DNA from: Holophagaceae bacterium
GTDB lineage: Bacteria > Acidobacteriota > Holophagae > Holophagales > Holophagaceae
DNA: 64,000 nucleotides
NCBI GenBank assembly: GCA_025361125.1
Contig: JANYBM010000115.1
Coordinates: forward strand, 20,967-84,966
Reading direction: 5' to 3'
The number at the start of each line of letters is the position of its first letter. Positions within the stretch are counted from its first letter, which is position 1. The translations under genes and the position numbers were made by a program. Under the pieces are notes generated by a model. The model had not been told where the DNA came from. It saw only the letters and a program-made list of their open reading frames with translations, and did not search any database. Positions 52,469-61,626 of this stretch are shown here, one piece after another.

Positions 52469-52867
52469 ATGCCAGCAATTCTTTTTTTCGATGGGCACTG
52501 TGGGCTATGCCATCAGGCGGTATTGTTCACGTTGAGGCGCGACGTTGGCTCAAGCATCCAATTTGCCCCCCTTCAGGGAACAACCCTGCGGGAGCATCTG
52601 TCCCCAGAGCAGGTGGCGACCCTGCCGGACAGCCTGGTGATTCTGGACGGAAACAAGGTCTTTGTGAAATCCCAAGCCGTGCTCCATTTGCTGCGCCGTA
52701 TGGGTGGCCCCTGGAGTTGGGCAGGTCGTGTCGCCTCCTGCTTTCCCACAGCACTAGGTGATGTGCTCTATGATCTGCTCGCCCGGATCCGCCATCGCCT
52801 TTTTACCCCCCCACGGGAATTTTGTCCCCTTGTCCCAGCAGAGCTGCGGAAACGATTCCTGCCTTGA
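52469..52867 (+). CDS. DCC-family (DUF393) thiol-disulfide oxidoreductase-like protein
   Basis: 132 residues from ATG 52469. The family name motif is present at the start: ILFFDGHCGLCHQAVLFTLRRDVGSSIQFAPLQGTTL, with the CxxC pair Cys14 and Cys17 by my count. DxxCxxC proteins have a thioredoxin-like fold and unknown substrate. The C-terminus (FPTALGDVLYDLLARIRHRLFTPPREFCPLVPAELRKRFL) matches the family ending. Convergent with the SDR gene. Confidence 0.85.
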   Translation: MPAILFFDGHCGLCHQAVLFTLRRDVGSSIQFAPLQGTTLREHLSPEQVATLPDSLVILDGNKVFVKSQAVLHLLRRMGGPWSWAGRVASCFPTALGDVLYDLLARIRHRLFTPPREFCPLVPAELRKRFLP

Positions 52868-52906
52868 TCTGCCCTGCAGCTCGCCATCACCCGACGGAAG
52901 CCTGCT

Positions 52907-53665
52907 TCAGACCTGCACCACACCCCCATCAAGATTCAGACATTGGCCCACCTGCATGGTGTTGGCAGGAGCAAGCAACCAAGCGATGCCGTGGGCGATT
53001 TCTTCCGGCTGGAAGAAGCGCTGCACCGGAACCACTGCTTCCGCCTTGAGGCGGGCCTGGTCCTCGGAAATACCAAACCCTTCGGCCATGGCGCGGATGC
53101 CGGTCTGAGCCATGGCTGTATCCACCCAGCCCGGCGCTACGGCATTCACATAGATGCCCTTGGGAATGAGTTCCAGCGCCAGAGCTTTGGTGAGGCCCAG
53201 CAGTCCGTGCTTGGCAGCGCAATAGGCGCCGTAGCCGGGCACACCGAAACGGCCCAACACCGAGGACACCAGAACAATGTGACCGCCCGCGCCAAGCTTG
53301 GGTGCGAAGGCCCGCACGGTGTTCCAACACCCCGTCAAGTCTGTCTGCAGGATTTCATCAAAGTCAGCATCCACGTCGGCCAGTTCACTGTCCACCGGTG
53401 TTATGCCGGAAATGCCAGCTGCGGCCACCAGACCATCCAGCCTCGAAATGCGTTCACTCACAACCCGTAGGGCGACCCGATCCGTGACACTGGCGCAATG
53501 GATGTGGGCCCTGCCACCAGCCGTTACCACCGCTTCGGCCACGGTGGCCAGCGCGGTTTCATCACGTCCCAGTAGATGAATTTCACTTCCCAATGCAGCG
53601 AAATGAAGCGCCACAGCGCGACCAAGGCCGCGAGACGCTCCGGTGATTAGAAGACTGTGGGTCAT
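52907..53665 (-). CDS. Short-chain dehydrogenase/reductase
   Basis: 252 residues. The Rossmann motif TGASRGLGRA is at residues 8-17, AAAGISG replaces the NNAG motif, the catalytic Ser is in VLVSSVLG, and YGAYCAAKHG carries YxxxK. The ending GQCLNLDGGVVQV is typical. These are classical SDR enzymes resembling FabG; the substrate is unknown. The start overlaps the CPBP gene by four bases. Confidence 0.9.
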   Translation of the reverse strand: MTHSLLITGASRGLGRAVALHFAALGSEIHLLGRDETALATVAEAVVTAGGRAHIHCASVTDRVALRVVSERISRLDGLVAAAGISGITPVDSELADVDADFDEILQTDLTGCWNTVRAFAPKLGAGGHIVLVSSVLGRFGVPGYGAYCAAKHGLLGLTKALALELIPKGIYVNAVAPGWVDTAMAQTGIRAMAEGFGISEDQARLKAEAVVPVQRFFQPEEIAHGIAWLLAPANTMQVGQCLNLDGGVVQV

Positions 53666-54510
53666 CCTTCAACTCCTCCGTTTTCTTGGTGGGGCTTCCA
53701 AAAGGCCAGGCCCAGGATGGCGGCCCCACATAGAATGGCGCAAGGAAGGCTGGCTTCAAGGCCGAAGGCACCACCCGTGAGCCATTCAGGGCGACCGTCG
53801 AAAACCGGGTTCACCCAACCGCGGGCGTCCACGGTGCCGCTCACGCCAAAACCCAACAGACTGCCTTGTGTCCAGTTCCACCCCAGATGGATGCCCATGG
53901 GCAAGGCCAAGCGTCGTGTCTTAAAATAGGCGAGGCCCAGGAGCAACCCCGCCAGAAAAATATTGAGGGTGGCCCAAACCTTGACGGAACCGGCCATGCC
54001 GGGATTGTCCCAGTGGGCGTAAGCAAACCAGAGCCCCATGAGCAGCAACGCGATCCAAGTACCCGTGCCTTTCAGAAGGCGTTGGAAGGGATAACCTCGA
54101 AACAGCAACTCCTCATTGACGGCTACCGCCAGGTAAAACCAAGCGCCAGCCATCAATTCTCGAAGTCCCCCACCGCCAACGCGTTGCCAATGAAGTCCAT
54201 GGAAGGCGAAGATGCAGCCCGCCACCAGCAGCATCAGCAGCAGACCCGCCGCGGCTCCGACTGTGAACTCTACTCCCCACCGCAGGGATGGTTTCATTCC
54301 CAGCACAGGCAGGGGCTCCTGCTCCAAGCGCAGGCAGAGGATCGTCGCCGTTAGGACAGCCAACGCCGTGGCCCACTCAAAGCCCAATACCTCCCAGAGC
54401 CCGAATAGGCTTAGGAGCATCATGCAGAGATATAAAATGCCTGCGAAGCCCAAAATCTTCCACCCATTTCGGACTGACCCGGTAGGCGCGAGAAAGACAT
54501 CCTTCAGCAC
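53662..54510 (-). CDS. CPBP-family intramembrane metalloprotease
   Basis: 282 residues starting at GTG 54510, several membrane segments. The protease motifs are AVNEELLFRGYPFQRLL (EExxxR) with GLWFAYAHWDNPG (FxxxH) and the late MGIHLGWNWTQGSLLG (HxxxN/D). The family processes membrane-bound substrates, as the eukaryotic Rce1 protease does; the substrate here is unknown. It follows the TPR gene by three bases and overlaps the SDR gene, so the three form one unit. Confidence 0.85.
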   Translation of the reverse strand: MLKDVFLAPTGSVRNGWKILGFAGILYLCMMLLSLFGLWEVLGFEWATALAVLTATILCLRLEQEPLPVLGMKPSLRWGVEFTVGAAAGLLLMLLVAGCIFAFHGLHWQRVGGGGLRELMAGAWFYLAVAVNEELLFRGYPFQRLLKGTGTWIALLLMGLWFAYAHWDNPGMAGSVKVWATLNIFLAGLLLGLAYFKTRRLALPMGIHLGWNWTQGSLLGFGVSGTVDARGWVNPVFDGRPEWLTGGAFGLEASLPCAILCGAAILGLAFWKPHQENGGVEG

Positions 54511-54513
54511 GAC

Positions 54514-55122
54514 CTAGTGGCCCGCTTCGGCAAAGGCCTTAGCGACTTCCAGATATACCTTTTCTTCACCAGGCTTCAAAATGCAGGCTCTCGAAAACCA
54601 CGCAGCGGCTTCCTTGCGGCGGCCACCCACCAAAAAGGCCCTGCCAAATTCTACAAAGCGGTGCCAGTCCCCGCCATCCATGGTGGCCGCGACCTGAGCA
54701 AAGCGATTGGCTTCGTTGGCTAGACCTGATTCTGCCAAATCAACCGCGATGAGGCCCATGACTTCACGGTTCCCCGGGTCCCGGCTAATGACCAGGTCGT
54801 AGGTGGCCAGGGCCTCTTTGCGCTGCCCCTGTTTCAATTGAGCAAGGCCCATCAATCTGAGGACCCTACCATCCTTGGGTTCCAGCGTCGTGGCGATCAA
54901 GAAAGCTTCGTCGGCGGATTTTGAATCTCCACCTGCCATGAAATAGCGCCCGCACTCCGCCAGGAGCTTGGAATCCCGCGGCTTGATGCTGCGGGCCTGC
55001 CCGGCACACGCTTTCAAGATCGCCTTGCGGTCCCCCATGAAGAAAGACTCGCTGAAGGGTGTCTGGCCAACGAGTGTTGAGACAGAAAACAACAGGGTCG
55101 GGATCGTTATACCGCGCAACAT
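54514..55122 (-). CDS. Secreted TPR protein, copy A
   Basis: 202 residues with a signal peptide (GITIPTLLFSVSTLVGQ). The mature N-terminus FSESFFMGDRKAILKACAGQARSIKPRDSKLLAECGRYFMAGG resembles the protein at 59357-59968 (FFKGDPRTVMAGCADRARAIKPKDSRLLAEYGRAYLASG), so the two are paralogues about 5 kb apart. Several TPR-like units follow (LMGLAQLKQGQRKEALATYDLVISRDPGN). Likely a periplasmic scaffold. GGAGG precedes the ATG. Confidence 0.7.
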   Translation of the reverse strand: MLRGITIPTLLFSVSTLVGQTPFSESFFMGDRKAILKACAGQARSIKPRDSKLLAECGRYFMAGGDSKSADEAFLIATTLEPKDGRVLRLMGLAQLKQGQRKEALATYDLVISRDPGNREVMGLIAVDLAESGLANEANRFAQVAATMDGGDWHRFVEFGRAFLVGGRRKEAAAWFSRACILKPGEEKVYLEVAKAFAEAGH

Positions 55123-55292
55123 GGGTCCTCCGGGAAAGGGCTGAGTCTACACGCAGTCCGTCATTCTGCCCATCTCCGCCCATTCCAAGAAGGGTACAAT
55201 TTTGAAACAATCCACCAACTTTTTATCAATCGAACCTATTGCGGGTCTTGCCTCTCCTTATTCTTTCGTCCTTTTTCTTTGAGGTTCCTTTC

Positions 55293-57179
55293 ATGAGGCG
55301 ATGCATCCTTGCCCTTGTAGCGGTCGTGTGTTTCGCCCCAAACGGAATGGCGGGGACCGAACCTGTGCTCAGGTACGCCTTCAAACCGGGGTCGCGCCTG
55401 GAATATGTCCAATCTTATCGTTCCAAAACCCTATCTGATGCACGTGCCCTTTTTCAGGCGGGCACGGATGGTTCTGACAATGACTCGCTGGTCATGGATC
55501 TCCAGATGGATTTGCGCGGAAGGATGATCATCCTGGTCGCCGATCGGGATCCCCAAGGCTTCTTACTTTTGGTTCACTGGGAAGGCCTTCGGGGAGGCGT
55601 GACCGCGAACAGTCAGAACCAGTCAAGCTTTCTGGAAGCCATCCGAAAAGGGCTTGCCGAGCCAGTGCTGGTGCGTATGGATGACCAGGGGCGGATCGTC
55701 GCACTCTGGCTCGATCCCGACTTGGATCCGGGCGTGCAGGGTACCGCCAGGATGTTGCTTGCGGAGATTCAGTGTGTCCTACCGACGGGAGCCGAATCAG
55801 CCTGGAAGACCACGGAGCTGGACGCCTCGGGAACCTTCGAGGTCCGCTACGAGCTGGATCCTGCAACGCCGAAAAACGGCCTTACTCGGATCTGGAAACA
55901 CCTCGCGCAATACCTCCCCTCCACTGACACAGGAAGGCCCCTTTCCAGCAACTTGAAAGTAGAGCGGAGCATTGAGGTGGAGGGAGCCCGCCAGATCCTA
56001 TTCAATCCACTTGCAGGCCGCCTGGAGCGGTTGGAGGCTCGTGAAATCCATCGCACCAACATTGCACAGAAACTGGTAGCAGCTTCAGATACGCGTTTTG
56101 CACTCCGACGTTCGCGAACCTCGCGATCAGATGCCAGGGCATCCGCAAAAGCAAAGCTAACTTCGGCTGATCTGCAACTACGCTATCCCGCCACAGAACT
56201 GTTCGTGGTGATTGGCCCTCAGCAACAGGAGGAGGCCGTCCAACGGAAGGAGCTTGGGGCTTCCACCATAGAAGAACTCTTTGCCACACTCAATACCGCA
56301 GAAACACAGGGGCTTCAGGATGAAGGACCCCTCTATTTGAAATTCAAAGCAGTGGCACTTATTCATCCTGATACCTGCTCAACGATGGGCGAACTCCTGG
56401 CGAACGCAAACCCAGAAGGGCTCTCGATGCGACTGCTGGCTTCCGTCCTGGGAGTTACGGGGTCGCCCCAGGCCCAGCAAGCCTTGGCAGATGCCATCCG
56501 GCGGCGCCGTGAGGACTGGCCTGCCCAGGCTTTTCTCCTCCCTGCCCTGGGCCAGTGCGCCGAACCTTCTACGGCCTCAATCAACCTACTGGAAGAGCTT
56601 GCCTACAATTCGCTTCACGTACCCATCGCTTCAACCGCCCAACTCATGCTTGGAACCATGGCTTTCAATCTGGCTCGCCAAGGGAAGCCTGAAAAAGCGG
56701 CGGTCATCGTGGAGTCAGCACTCTCGCGATTGAGCCAGTCGACTTCGGTCCCCCTGACAACCCGGTACCTCCTCTGCCTGGGGAACGCCGGATCCCTCAG
56801 TGCCCTTCCCGCTTTGCAGACCTGGATCTCCAACAGCGATGCCGAGCTTCGGGCTTCAGCGATCTACGCCCTCCGTTGGATCGAAGCTCCTGAAGTGGAT
56901 CCCATACTTTTGCACGCCCTGGATTCCGACCCCGCGCCGGAGGTCCGTTTAAAAGCCATTGATGCGCTCAAATTTCGAAATAGTACCGGGGCGGTTGTCT
57001 CGGCGCTCAAAGGTGTGGTTATCGGAGATGCCTCACCAAGAGTGCGGCTGGCTGCTCTGGGAAACCTTTGGGACCTTCGTTCGACTTTTCCCGATGTGCT
57101 TCCCGCGGTCGAAGCCGCCTGCAAAGACTCGGACGAGGATATTCGTAACCTGGCCGAGTCAATGCTCGGCAAGAAGTAA
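55293..57179 (+). CDS. Secreted HEAT-repeat protein
   Basis: 628 residues from ATG 55293 (GAGG upstream), with a signal peptide (CILALVAVVCFAPNGMAG). The first half is a beta-rich domain with no named family (LRYAFKPGSRLEYVQSYRSKTL...; ...GTFEVRYELDPATPKNG). The last 280 residues are HEAT-like repeats: AQQALADAIRRRREDWPAQAFLLPALGQ, LGNAGSLSALPALQTWISNSDAELRASAIYALRWIEAPEVDPILLHALDSDPAPEVRLKAIDALKF and VRLAALGNLWDLRSTFPDVLPAVEAACKDSDEDIRNLAESML. Vitellogenin-like openers of this kind are reported in similar proteins; that comparison is weak. Confidence 0.6.
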   Translation: MRRCILALVAVVCFAPNGMAGTEPVLRYAFKPGSRLEYVQSYRSKTLSDARALFQAGTDGSDNDSLVMDLQMDLRGRMIILVADRDPQGFLLLVHWEGLRGGVTANSQNQSSFLEAIRKGLAEPVLVRMDDQGRIVALWLDPDLDPGVQGTARMLLAEIQCVLPTGAESAWKTTELDASGTFEVRYELDPATPKNGLTRIWKHLAQYLPSTDTGRPLSSNLKVERSIEVEGARQILFNPLAGRLERLEAREIHRTNIAQKLVAASDTRFALRRSRTSRSDARASAKAKLTSADLQLRYPATELFVVIGPQQQEEAVQRKELGASTIEELFATLNTAETQGLQDEGPLYLKFKAVALIHPDTCSTMGELLANANPEGLSMRLLASVLGVTGSPQAQQALADAIRRRREDWPAQAFLLPALGQCAEPSTASINLLEELAYNSLHVPIASTAQLMLGTMAFNLARQGKPEKAAVIVESALSRLSQSTSVPLTTRYLLCLGNAGSLSALPALQTWISNSDAELRASAIYALRWIEAPEVDPILLHALDSDPAPEVRLKAIDALKFRNSTGAVVSALKGVVIGDASPRVRLAALGNLWDLRSTFPDVLPAVEAACKDSDEDIRNLAESMLGKK

Positions 57180-57196
57180 ACCTACGGGGCGGTACA

Positions 57197-57250
57197 CCCT
57201 CTCCCGCATCGCACCCGGTGCGTGCTCCCGCTCGCTATGCTCTTGGACGC
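57197..57250 (+). repeat. Intergenic repeat, left copy (inverted partner at 59244-59298)
   Basis: About 54 bases ending in GTGCGTGCTCCCGCTCGCT followed by ATGCTCTTGGACGC. The reverse complement of 59244-59298 matches with only three mismatches over its last 33 bases and one indel further out. It brackets the unknown gene at 57312-58916. No transposase is present. Confidence 0.65.
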
Positions 57251-57311
57251 AAGCTGGAACCTTTAGGGTAGGTCCAGCCTGCGCATCGCCAAGTTAGGTT
57301 GCCGCAACGGC

Positions 57312-58916
57312 TCAATTCACGGGTAGGGGCCGCGAGGCGTCAATGGAGATCAGATCGCCCTCGGAATGGAATCCACTCCAGTTAAAGAGGTTCACCGTGG
57401 CTGTGTTGTGGCATGAATTCCAGAAGTCCGGCACGCAGGGGTGGTTGAACTGGGCATAGGCGTAAACCCGTCCACTGAGCATGTCCAACTTGTTGTGAAT
57501 GACAAACTTTTCCCGGATGCCGAAAGCAAAGAGCCAGATGACTCCAGCCTCACCTGAGATTTCCATTTCATTGTTGAGCAGGGTCATGTTCGCTCCCACT
57601 CCACCTTCAACTCCCAGCCAACTGCCCCCGATGCAGACCCCTGCTTGGGCATAAACGCTGGTATGAACAAAGGGATCCACCCAAACACGCACGAGCGGCA
57701 ACCCGCCATAGACGCCGGCACCATATTCCAATCCAGCATCGCCATGGACCCCCACCTTGATATTGAGGGAGAGGGGACCGATGGGAATGGGAATGGTCGT
57801 ACTGAGATCGGTGCCTTTGACAAACCGCTGGCTCCGCGTCCATTGCCCGGGTGCCGATTCGTTCACGTTGAAGATGGTTTGGCCGACCACAGTCACATTC
57901 ATCTTGGCGGTGACGTGCTTGGCAGAAGTGGAGAAGTCCGCATTGGCATTGGCCAGCGTGAAGCCCACCCCGAACACAGCGCCGCCAGCCGTGGCGTCCC
58001 CGTGGAACGTGAAGTGGCTCGCATTATTGTTGAGATCATCACTTGCGGGCGGATTCGGGATTGAGTACGCCACACCGTCAATGGTTCCCTTCCCGCGCAG
58101 GTAGGCCTGGAAACTGCTCGCGTTACCCAGCTCAAAATTGAAGGGGTAGTTCTGATGAATGGGATAGGCCCTGCGGTTCGGCGTATTGATGCCGATTTTG
58201 ATCGGGATGCGCGACGTCGCTAATTTGGTGGCCATTATGGTGTGCAACGGGCTAACCCCGGCGAGGCTGACAGCGGCGGATTCTTGGATGTGGGTCTGAT
58301 ACTGCTGGGCACTGATCCCAAGCTTCTTGGCATCTCCTTCTGACACGAAGCTCTTTAGCTGAGCAGCCACGGGCTCCTTGGCGGTGGCCAGGGAGAAGCG
58401 CTGCAATTCGATTTTGGGAAGCTGTTTGTGAAAGGCGCTGATGGTCCGGGTCTGTGTTAAAAGGGTGCCCTCATTAATGACGGCGCGGCGAAGCACGGGC
58501 AGTGGAGTCTTGTTCTTGAGGGAGTACCCGTTCTTGTTGAGGTAGGACTCCATCGCGTTGAGTTGATCGTAGTACTCCCCTGCGGGGACCTGCCGACCAT
58601 CAGGAAGGGTGATCTTGTCGGTGCGGCCCACAGCTCTGCGGGTCTTGGGATCCATGAGCGCGAAGGGCTGGTGTTGGATCGCAGGCAGCTTTATGTCCTC
58701 AAAGGCAGTGGGCGGTGGCGTGGCGTTTTTCAAAGCCAGGGAGATTGTCGCGACCCCTGGCGCAAGCTTGATCTGCCGCTCGTTCACGATGGGCTTGAGC
58801 TTCAAGGCAAGGGCATTGGATTTGGGTGGAATTTGGGCAAGCGCGGGGGTCGTGGCACCAACCAAAGCCAGACCAAGCACAGACAGATGAACGGACAGAC
58901 CGAAGCGCTGGGGCAC
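57312..58916 (-). CDS. Secreted protein of unknown function
   Basis: 534 residues starting at GTG 58916, which has AAGGAG at seven-base spacing. The signal peptide (GLSVHLSVLGLALVGATTPALAQ) is clear. The mature protein has an N-terminal Pro/Lys-rich part, a helical region (LKSFVSEGDAKKLGISAQQYQTHIQ) and a Gly-rich beta domain (GGAVFGVGFTLANANADFS, LSLNIKVGVHGDAGLEYGAGVYGG, AGVCIGGSWLGVEGGVGANMTLL) ending in a Cys-containing PCVPDFWNSCHNTATVNLF. I recognise no family. It is bracketed by inverted copies of an intergenic repeat, which might point to past mobility. Confidence 0.55.
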   Translation of the reverse strand: MPQRFGLSVHLSVLGLALVGATTPALAQIPPKSNALALKLKPIVNERQIKLAPGVATISLALKNATPPPTAFEDIKLPAIQHQPFALMDPKTRRAVGRTDKITLPDGRQVPAGEYYDQLNAMESYLNKNGYSLKNKTPLPVLRRAVINEGTLLTQTRTISAFHKQLPKIELQRFSLATAKEPVAAQLKSFVSEGDAKKLGISAQQYQTHIQESAAVSLAGVSPLHTIMATKLATSRIPIKIGINTPNRRAYPIHQNYPFNFELGNASSFQAYLRGKGTIDGVAYSIPNPPASDDLNNNASHFTFHGDATAGGAVFGVGFTLANANADFSTSAKHVTAKMNVTVVGQTIFNVNESAPGQWTRSQRFVKGTDLSTTIPIPIGPLSLNIKVGVHGDAGLEYGAGVYGGLPLVRVWVDPFVHTSVYAQAGVCIGGSWLGVEGGVGANMTLLNNEMEISGEAGVIWLFAFGIREKFVIHNKLDMLSGRVYAYAQFNHPCVPDFWNSCHNTATVNLFNWSGFHSEGDLISIDASRPLPVN

Positions 58917-59356
58917 GGCATTTCTCCTTTTTCAAGATGCGGTTTTTGGATAATTACATTCAGCATAGGCCTTTCGAAGAGGGTGTCGAACTTATTTTTC
59001 ACACGAGGGTTGAAACGCTACGCCAAGTTTCTTCACTTCAGCATTAAGCCAAGACTCCTGCCCTGAACCTGAGGCTAGCCCCCTTAGGCAAAGGAGAGCC
59101 GTCAATCACATAGCCTTAGCGACTCAACTGGAAATAGGTTGCAGTGGGTCGCTTCGGCCTGGCCTCGCAGCACCAACCATCACGTCGCCCTGCGGTCGGC
59201 ATAGCGGTTTCGTCTCTGCGAACGCAGTGAGCAGGGAGGCTCCGCGTCCAAGAGCGTAACGAGTGGGAGCACGCACTGCGAGCGATACGTGGGGAGGGCG
59301 CACTGCACCCGATGGCTGGAGAGGCCGTATCAGTGCTGGCCACCCTGTAATAGCCC
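58917..59356. other. 440-base intergenic region with repeat-like sequence
   Basis: No gene is supported. The first 125 bases include an A/T-richer stretch upstream of the unknown secreted protein. From about 59130 onward the sequence turns GC-rich with palindromic fragments such as GCGAACGCAGTGAGC and GAGCACGCACTGCGAGCG, and it contains the right repeat copy at 59244-59298. Confidence 0.55.
59244..59298 (-). repeat. Intergenic repeat, right copy (inverted relative to 57197-57250)
   Basis: Read on the minus strand it matches the left copy, sharing GTGCGTGCTCCC, CTCG and GCTCTTGGACGC. It sits between the unknown secreted protein gene and a secreted TPR gene and may belong to a larger family of dispersed, palindromic intergenic repeats in this genome. 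Confidence 0.6.
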
Positions 59357-59968
59357 CTAATTATGCTCAGCCCCACCATCGGCGTAGACCAGGGCCAGCT
59401 CGTTCCACATGCGCTCTTCCTTGGGCTTGGCTTCGACGGTGTGCAGGGCCCATTCAGCGGCAAGATCCACCTTACCGTTGCGGACCGCGGCGCGGGTGAA
59501 TTCAGCGCAATTCTGCCAGTCCTTCGGATCCAGGATCCAGGCGCGCTTCATGAGTTCCACAGCCTTGTCGGTCATCGCGGCATCCAGCAAATTCACCGCG
59601 GCCTTGGAAAAGGCATTTTTCGCTTTGGGATCCATGATGACCATCTTGTCCAGAGCCGCCACGGCCTCAGCCTTGAATCCATTCTTAAGCCAGGCGTAGG
59701 CGATGAGGCGGTGGGTTTCTCCGTCCTTCGCGTCATCGATCAGCGCCGCCGCGAAGGCTTCCTCGGCCTTGGCCCGGTTGCCGCTTGCCAGGTAGGCCCG
59801 GCCATACTCCGCGAGCAGACGGCTGTCTTTGGGTTTGATGGCCCGGGCGCGATCGGCGCATCCGGCCATCACGGTGCGGGGATCACCCTTGAAGAAGGTC
59901 TGGTCGACGCCAGCGGGGGCCTGGGCCATGAGGGGTGCCGCGAGCATTAGGATGGCCAAATTGCGCAT
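59357..59968 (-). CDS. Secreted TPR protein, copy B
   Basis: 203 residues from ATG 59968, which has AGGAG five bases upstream. Signal peptide MRNLAILMLAAPLMAQ. The mature N-terminus closely resembles copy A at 54514-55122. TPR-like units: EYGRAYLASGNRAKAEEAFAAALIDDAKDGETHRLIAYAWLKNGFKAEAVAALDKMVIMDPKAKNAF and MKRAWILDPKDWQNCAEFTRAAVRNGKVDLAAEWALHTVEAKPKEERMW. Its role is unknown; the preceding gene is a carboxyltransferase 53 bases upstream on the same strand. Confidence 0.7.
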   Translation of the reverse strand: MRNLAILMLAAPLMAQAPAGVDQTFFKGDPRTVMAGCADRARAIKPKDSRLLAEYGRAYLASGNRAKAEEAFAAALIDDAKDGETHRLIAYAWLKNGFKAEAVAALDKMVIMDPKAKNAFSKAAVNLLDAAMTDKAVELMKRAWILDPKDWQNCAEFTRAAVRNGKVDLAAEWALHTVEAKPKEERMWNELALVYADGGAEHN

Positions 59969-60021
59969 GATGACTCCTGGAACCAGTGGGATTCTGGCTA
60001 TTCTGGCACGGGCCCAAAGAG

Positions 60022-61560
60022 TCAAAGCGGAATGTTTCCATGCTTCTTGGGCGGCGTCGTATCGCGCTTGGTGTCTAGCAGGGCCAAGGCACGAACAAGT
60101 TTTTTCCGGGTCTCGCGGGGCAGGATGACTTCGTCCACGAATCCGAATTCCGCGGCGATATACGGATTGGCGAACTTCTCGTTGTAGTCGGCGATGAGCT
60201 CTGCCCGCTTGGCCACCGGATCCGCTGCACCTGCTACGGCTTTGCCATGGAGGACGTTCACCGCGCCTTCGGCGCCCATGACCGCGATTTCCGCGGTGGG
60301 ATACGCGAAATTGAAATCCGTGCGGATGTGCTTGGAGGCCATCACACAGTAGGCCCCGCCGTAGGCCTTGCGGGTGATGATCGTGATCTTTGGAACTGTG
60401 GCTTCACAGAAAGCGAACAGCAGCTTGGCTCCGTGGCGGATGATGCCTCCGTGTTCCTGGTTCACGCCAGGCAGGAAGCCTGGGACATCTTCAAAAGTGA
60501 TGATGGGGATGTTGAAGGCATCGCAGAAGCGCACGAAGCGGGCGCCTTTCTCCGACGCCGAGATGTCGAGCACACCCGCCAGGAAGGCCGGCTGGTTGGC
60601 CACGATGCCCACGCTGCGGCCCTCGATGCGGGCAAAGCCGACCACAAGGTTGGGCGCAAAGGCTTCCTGCACTTCGAAAAAGTTTCCGTCGTCCACGGTG
60701 CCTTTGATGATGAGGCGGATGTCGTAGGGCTTGCCGGCATCATCCGGCACGATGCTGTCGAGGTCCGGATTCTCCAGCGGTTGGGCCACGCGCGGCGCTT
60801 TGCGGGGCGCTTCGCCCAAGTTGTTACTGGGCAGGAAGGAGAGCAATTCGCGGGTATGCGCGAGTGCCGCCAGGTCGCTGGGTTGCACGAAATGGGCGAC
60901 GCCGCTTCGCGCGCTGTGGGTGGTGGCGCCGCCCAGCTCTTCCTTCGTGACTTCCTCATGGGTGACGGCTTTGATGACATCAGGCCCCGTCACGAACATG
61001 TAGCTGGTCCCACGAACCATAGTGATGAAATCCGTGATGGCGGGGCTGTAGACCGCCCCCCCAGCGCAGGGTCCCATGATCAGCGAGATCTGCGGAATCA
61101 CACCGCTGGCGAGGGTGTTCCGCAGAAAAATATCCGCGTAGCCGCCCAAGGAGACCACGCCTTCCTGGATCCGAGCCCCGCCGCTGTCATTGAGGCCGAT
61201 GACTGGGCAGCCAATCTTCATCGCAAGGTCCATCACCTTGCAGATTTTTTTTGCATAGCCTTCGGACAGCGAGCCCCCGAACACCGTGAAGTCCTGCGCG
61301 AATAGCGCCACAGGACGACCGTCCACGCGCCCGAACCCCGTGATCACGCCGTCCCCGGGAATCTTTTCCAGGTCCGGTGTGCGGTGCACCATCAGCGCAT
61401 CCATCTCCTCGAAAGAGCCTTCGTCGAGAAAGGCCGCGATGCGTTCCCTGGCCGTGAGCTTACCGCCTTCATGTTGCTTTAAAACCCGCGCCGCGCCACC
61501 ACCCTCATGGGCAGCGGCGTGCTTGAACTTGAGGGTCTCGATTTTTTTCTCAAGCGTCAT
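60022..61560 (-). CDS. Acyl-CoA carboxylase carboxyltransferase (propionyl/methylmalonyl-CoA type)
   Basis: 512 residues, the usual length of PccB/MmdA-type subunits. Motifs: [23 protein letters not shown] at the start, [55 protein letters not shown] with the first oxyanion Gly pair, [53 protein letters not shown] and [16 protein letters not shown]. It binds acyl-CoA and biotin. The partner biotin carboxylase or decarboxylase is not in the window, so carboxylation or Na+-pumping decarboxylation is not resolved. GGAG precedes the ATG. Confidence 0.93.
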   Translation of the reverse strand: MTLEKKIETLKFKHAAAHEGGGAARVLKQHEGGKLTARERIAAFLDEGSFEEMDALMVHRTPDLEKIPGDGVITGFGRVDGRPVALFAQDFTVFGGSLSEGYAKKICKVMDLAMKIGCPVIGLNDSGGARIQEGVVSLGGYADIFLRNTLASGVIPQISLIMGPCAGGAVYSPAITDFITMVRGTSYMFVTGPDVIKAVTHEEVTKEELGGATTHSARSGVAHFVQPSDLAALAHTRELLSFLPSNNLGEAPRKAPRVAQPLENPDLDSIVPDDAGKPYDIRLIIKGTVDDGNFFEVQEAFAPNLVVGFARIEGRSVGIVANQPAFLAGVLDISASEKGARFVRFCDAFNIPIITFEDVPGFLPGVNQEHGGIIRHGAKLLFAFCEATVPKITIITRKAYGGAYCVMASKHIRTDFNFAYPTAEIAVMGAEGAVNVLHGKAVAGAADPVAKRAELIADYNEKFANPYIAAEFGFVDEVILPRETRKKLVRALALLDTKRDTTPPKKHGNIPL

Positions 61561-61626
61561 GGGGGCTCCATTCGAAGCGGCTGGGCAATGCCAGTCGGCC
61601 CAGTTTAACCGGTGGTGGGAACTGGC

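Noticed and set aside
57180-57311. Possible tRNA or small RNA after the HEAT-repeat gene
   Set aside because: No cloverleaf or terminator was found; the sequence is explained by the repeat copy at 57197-57250.
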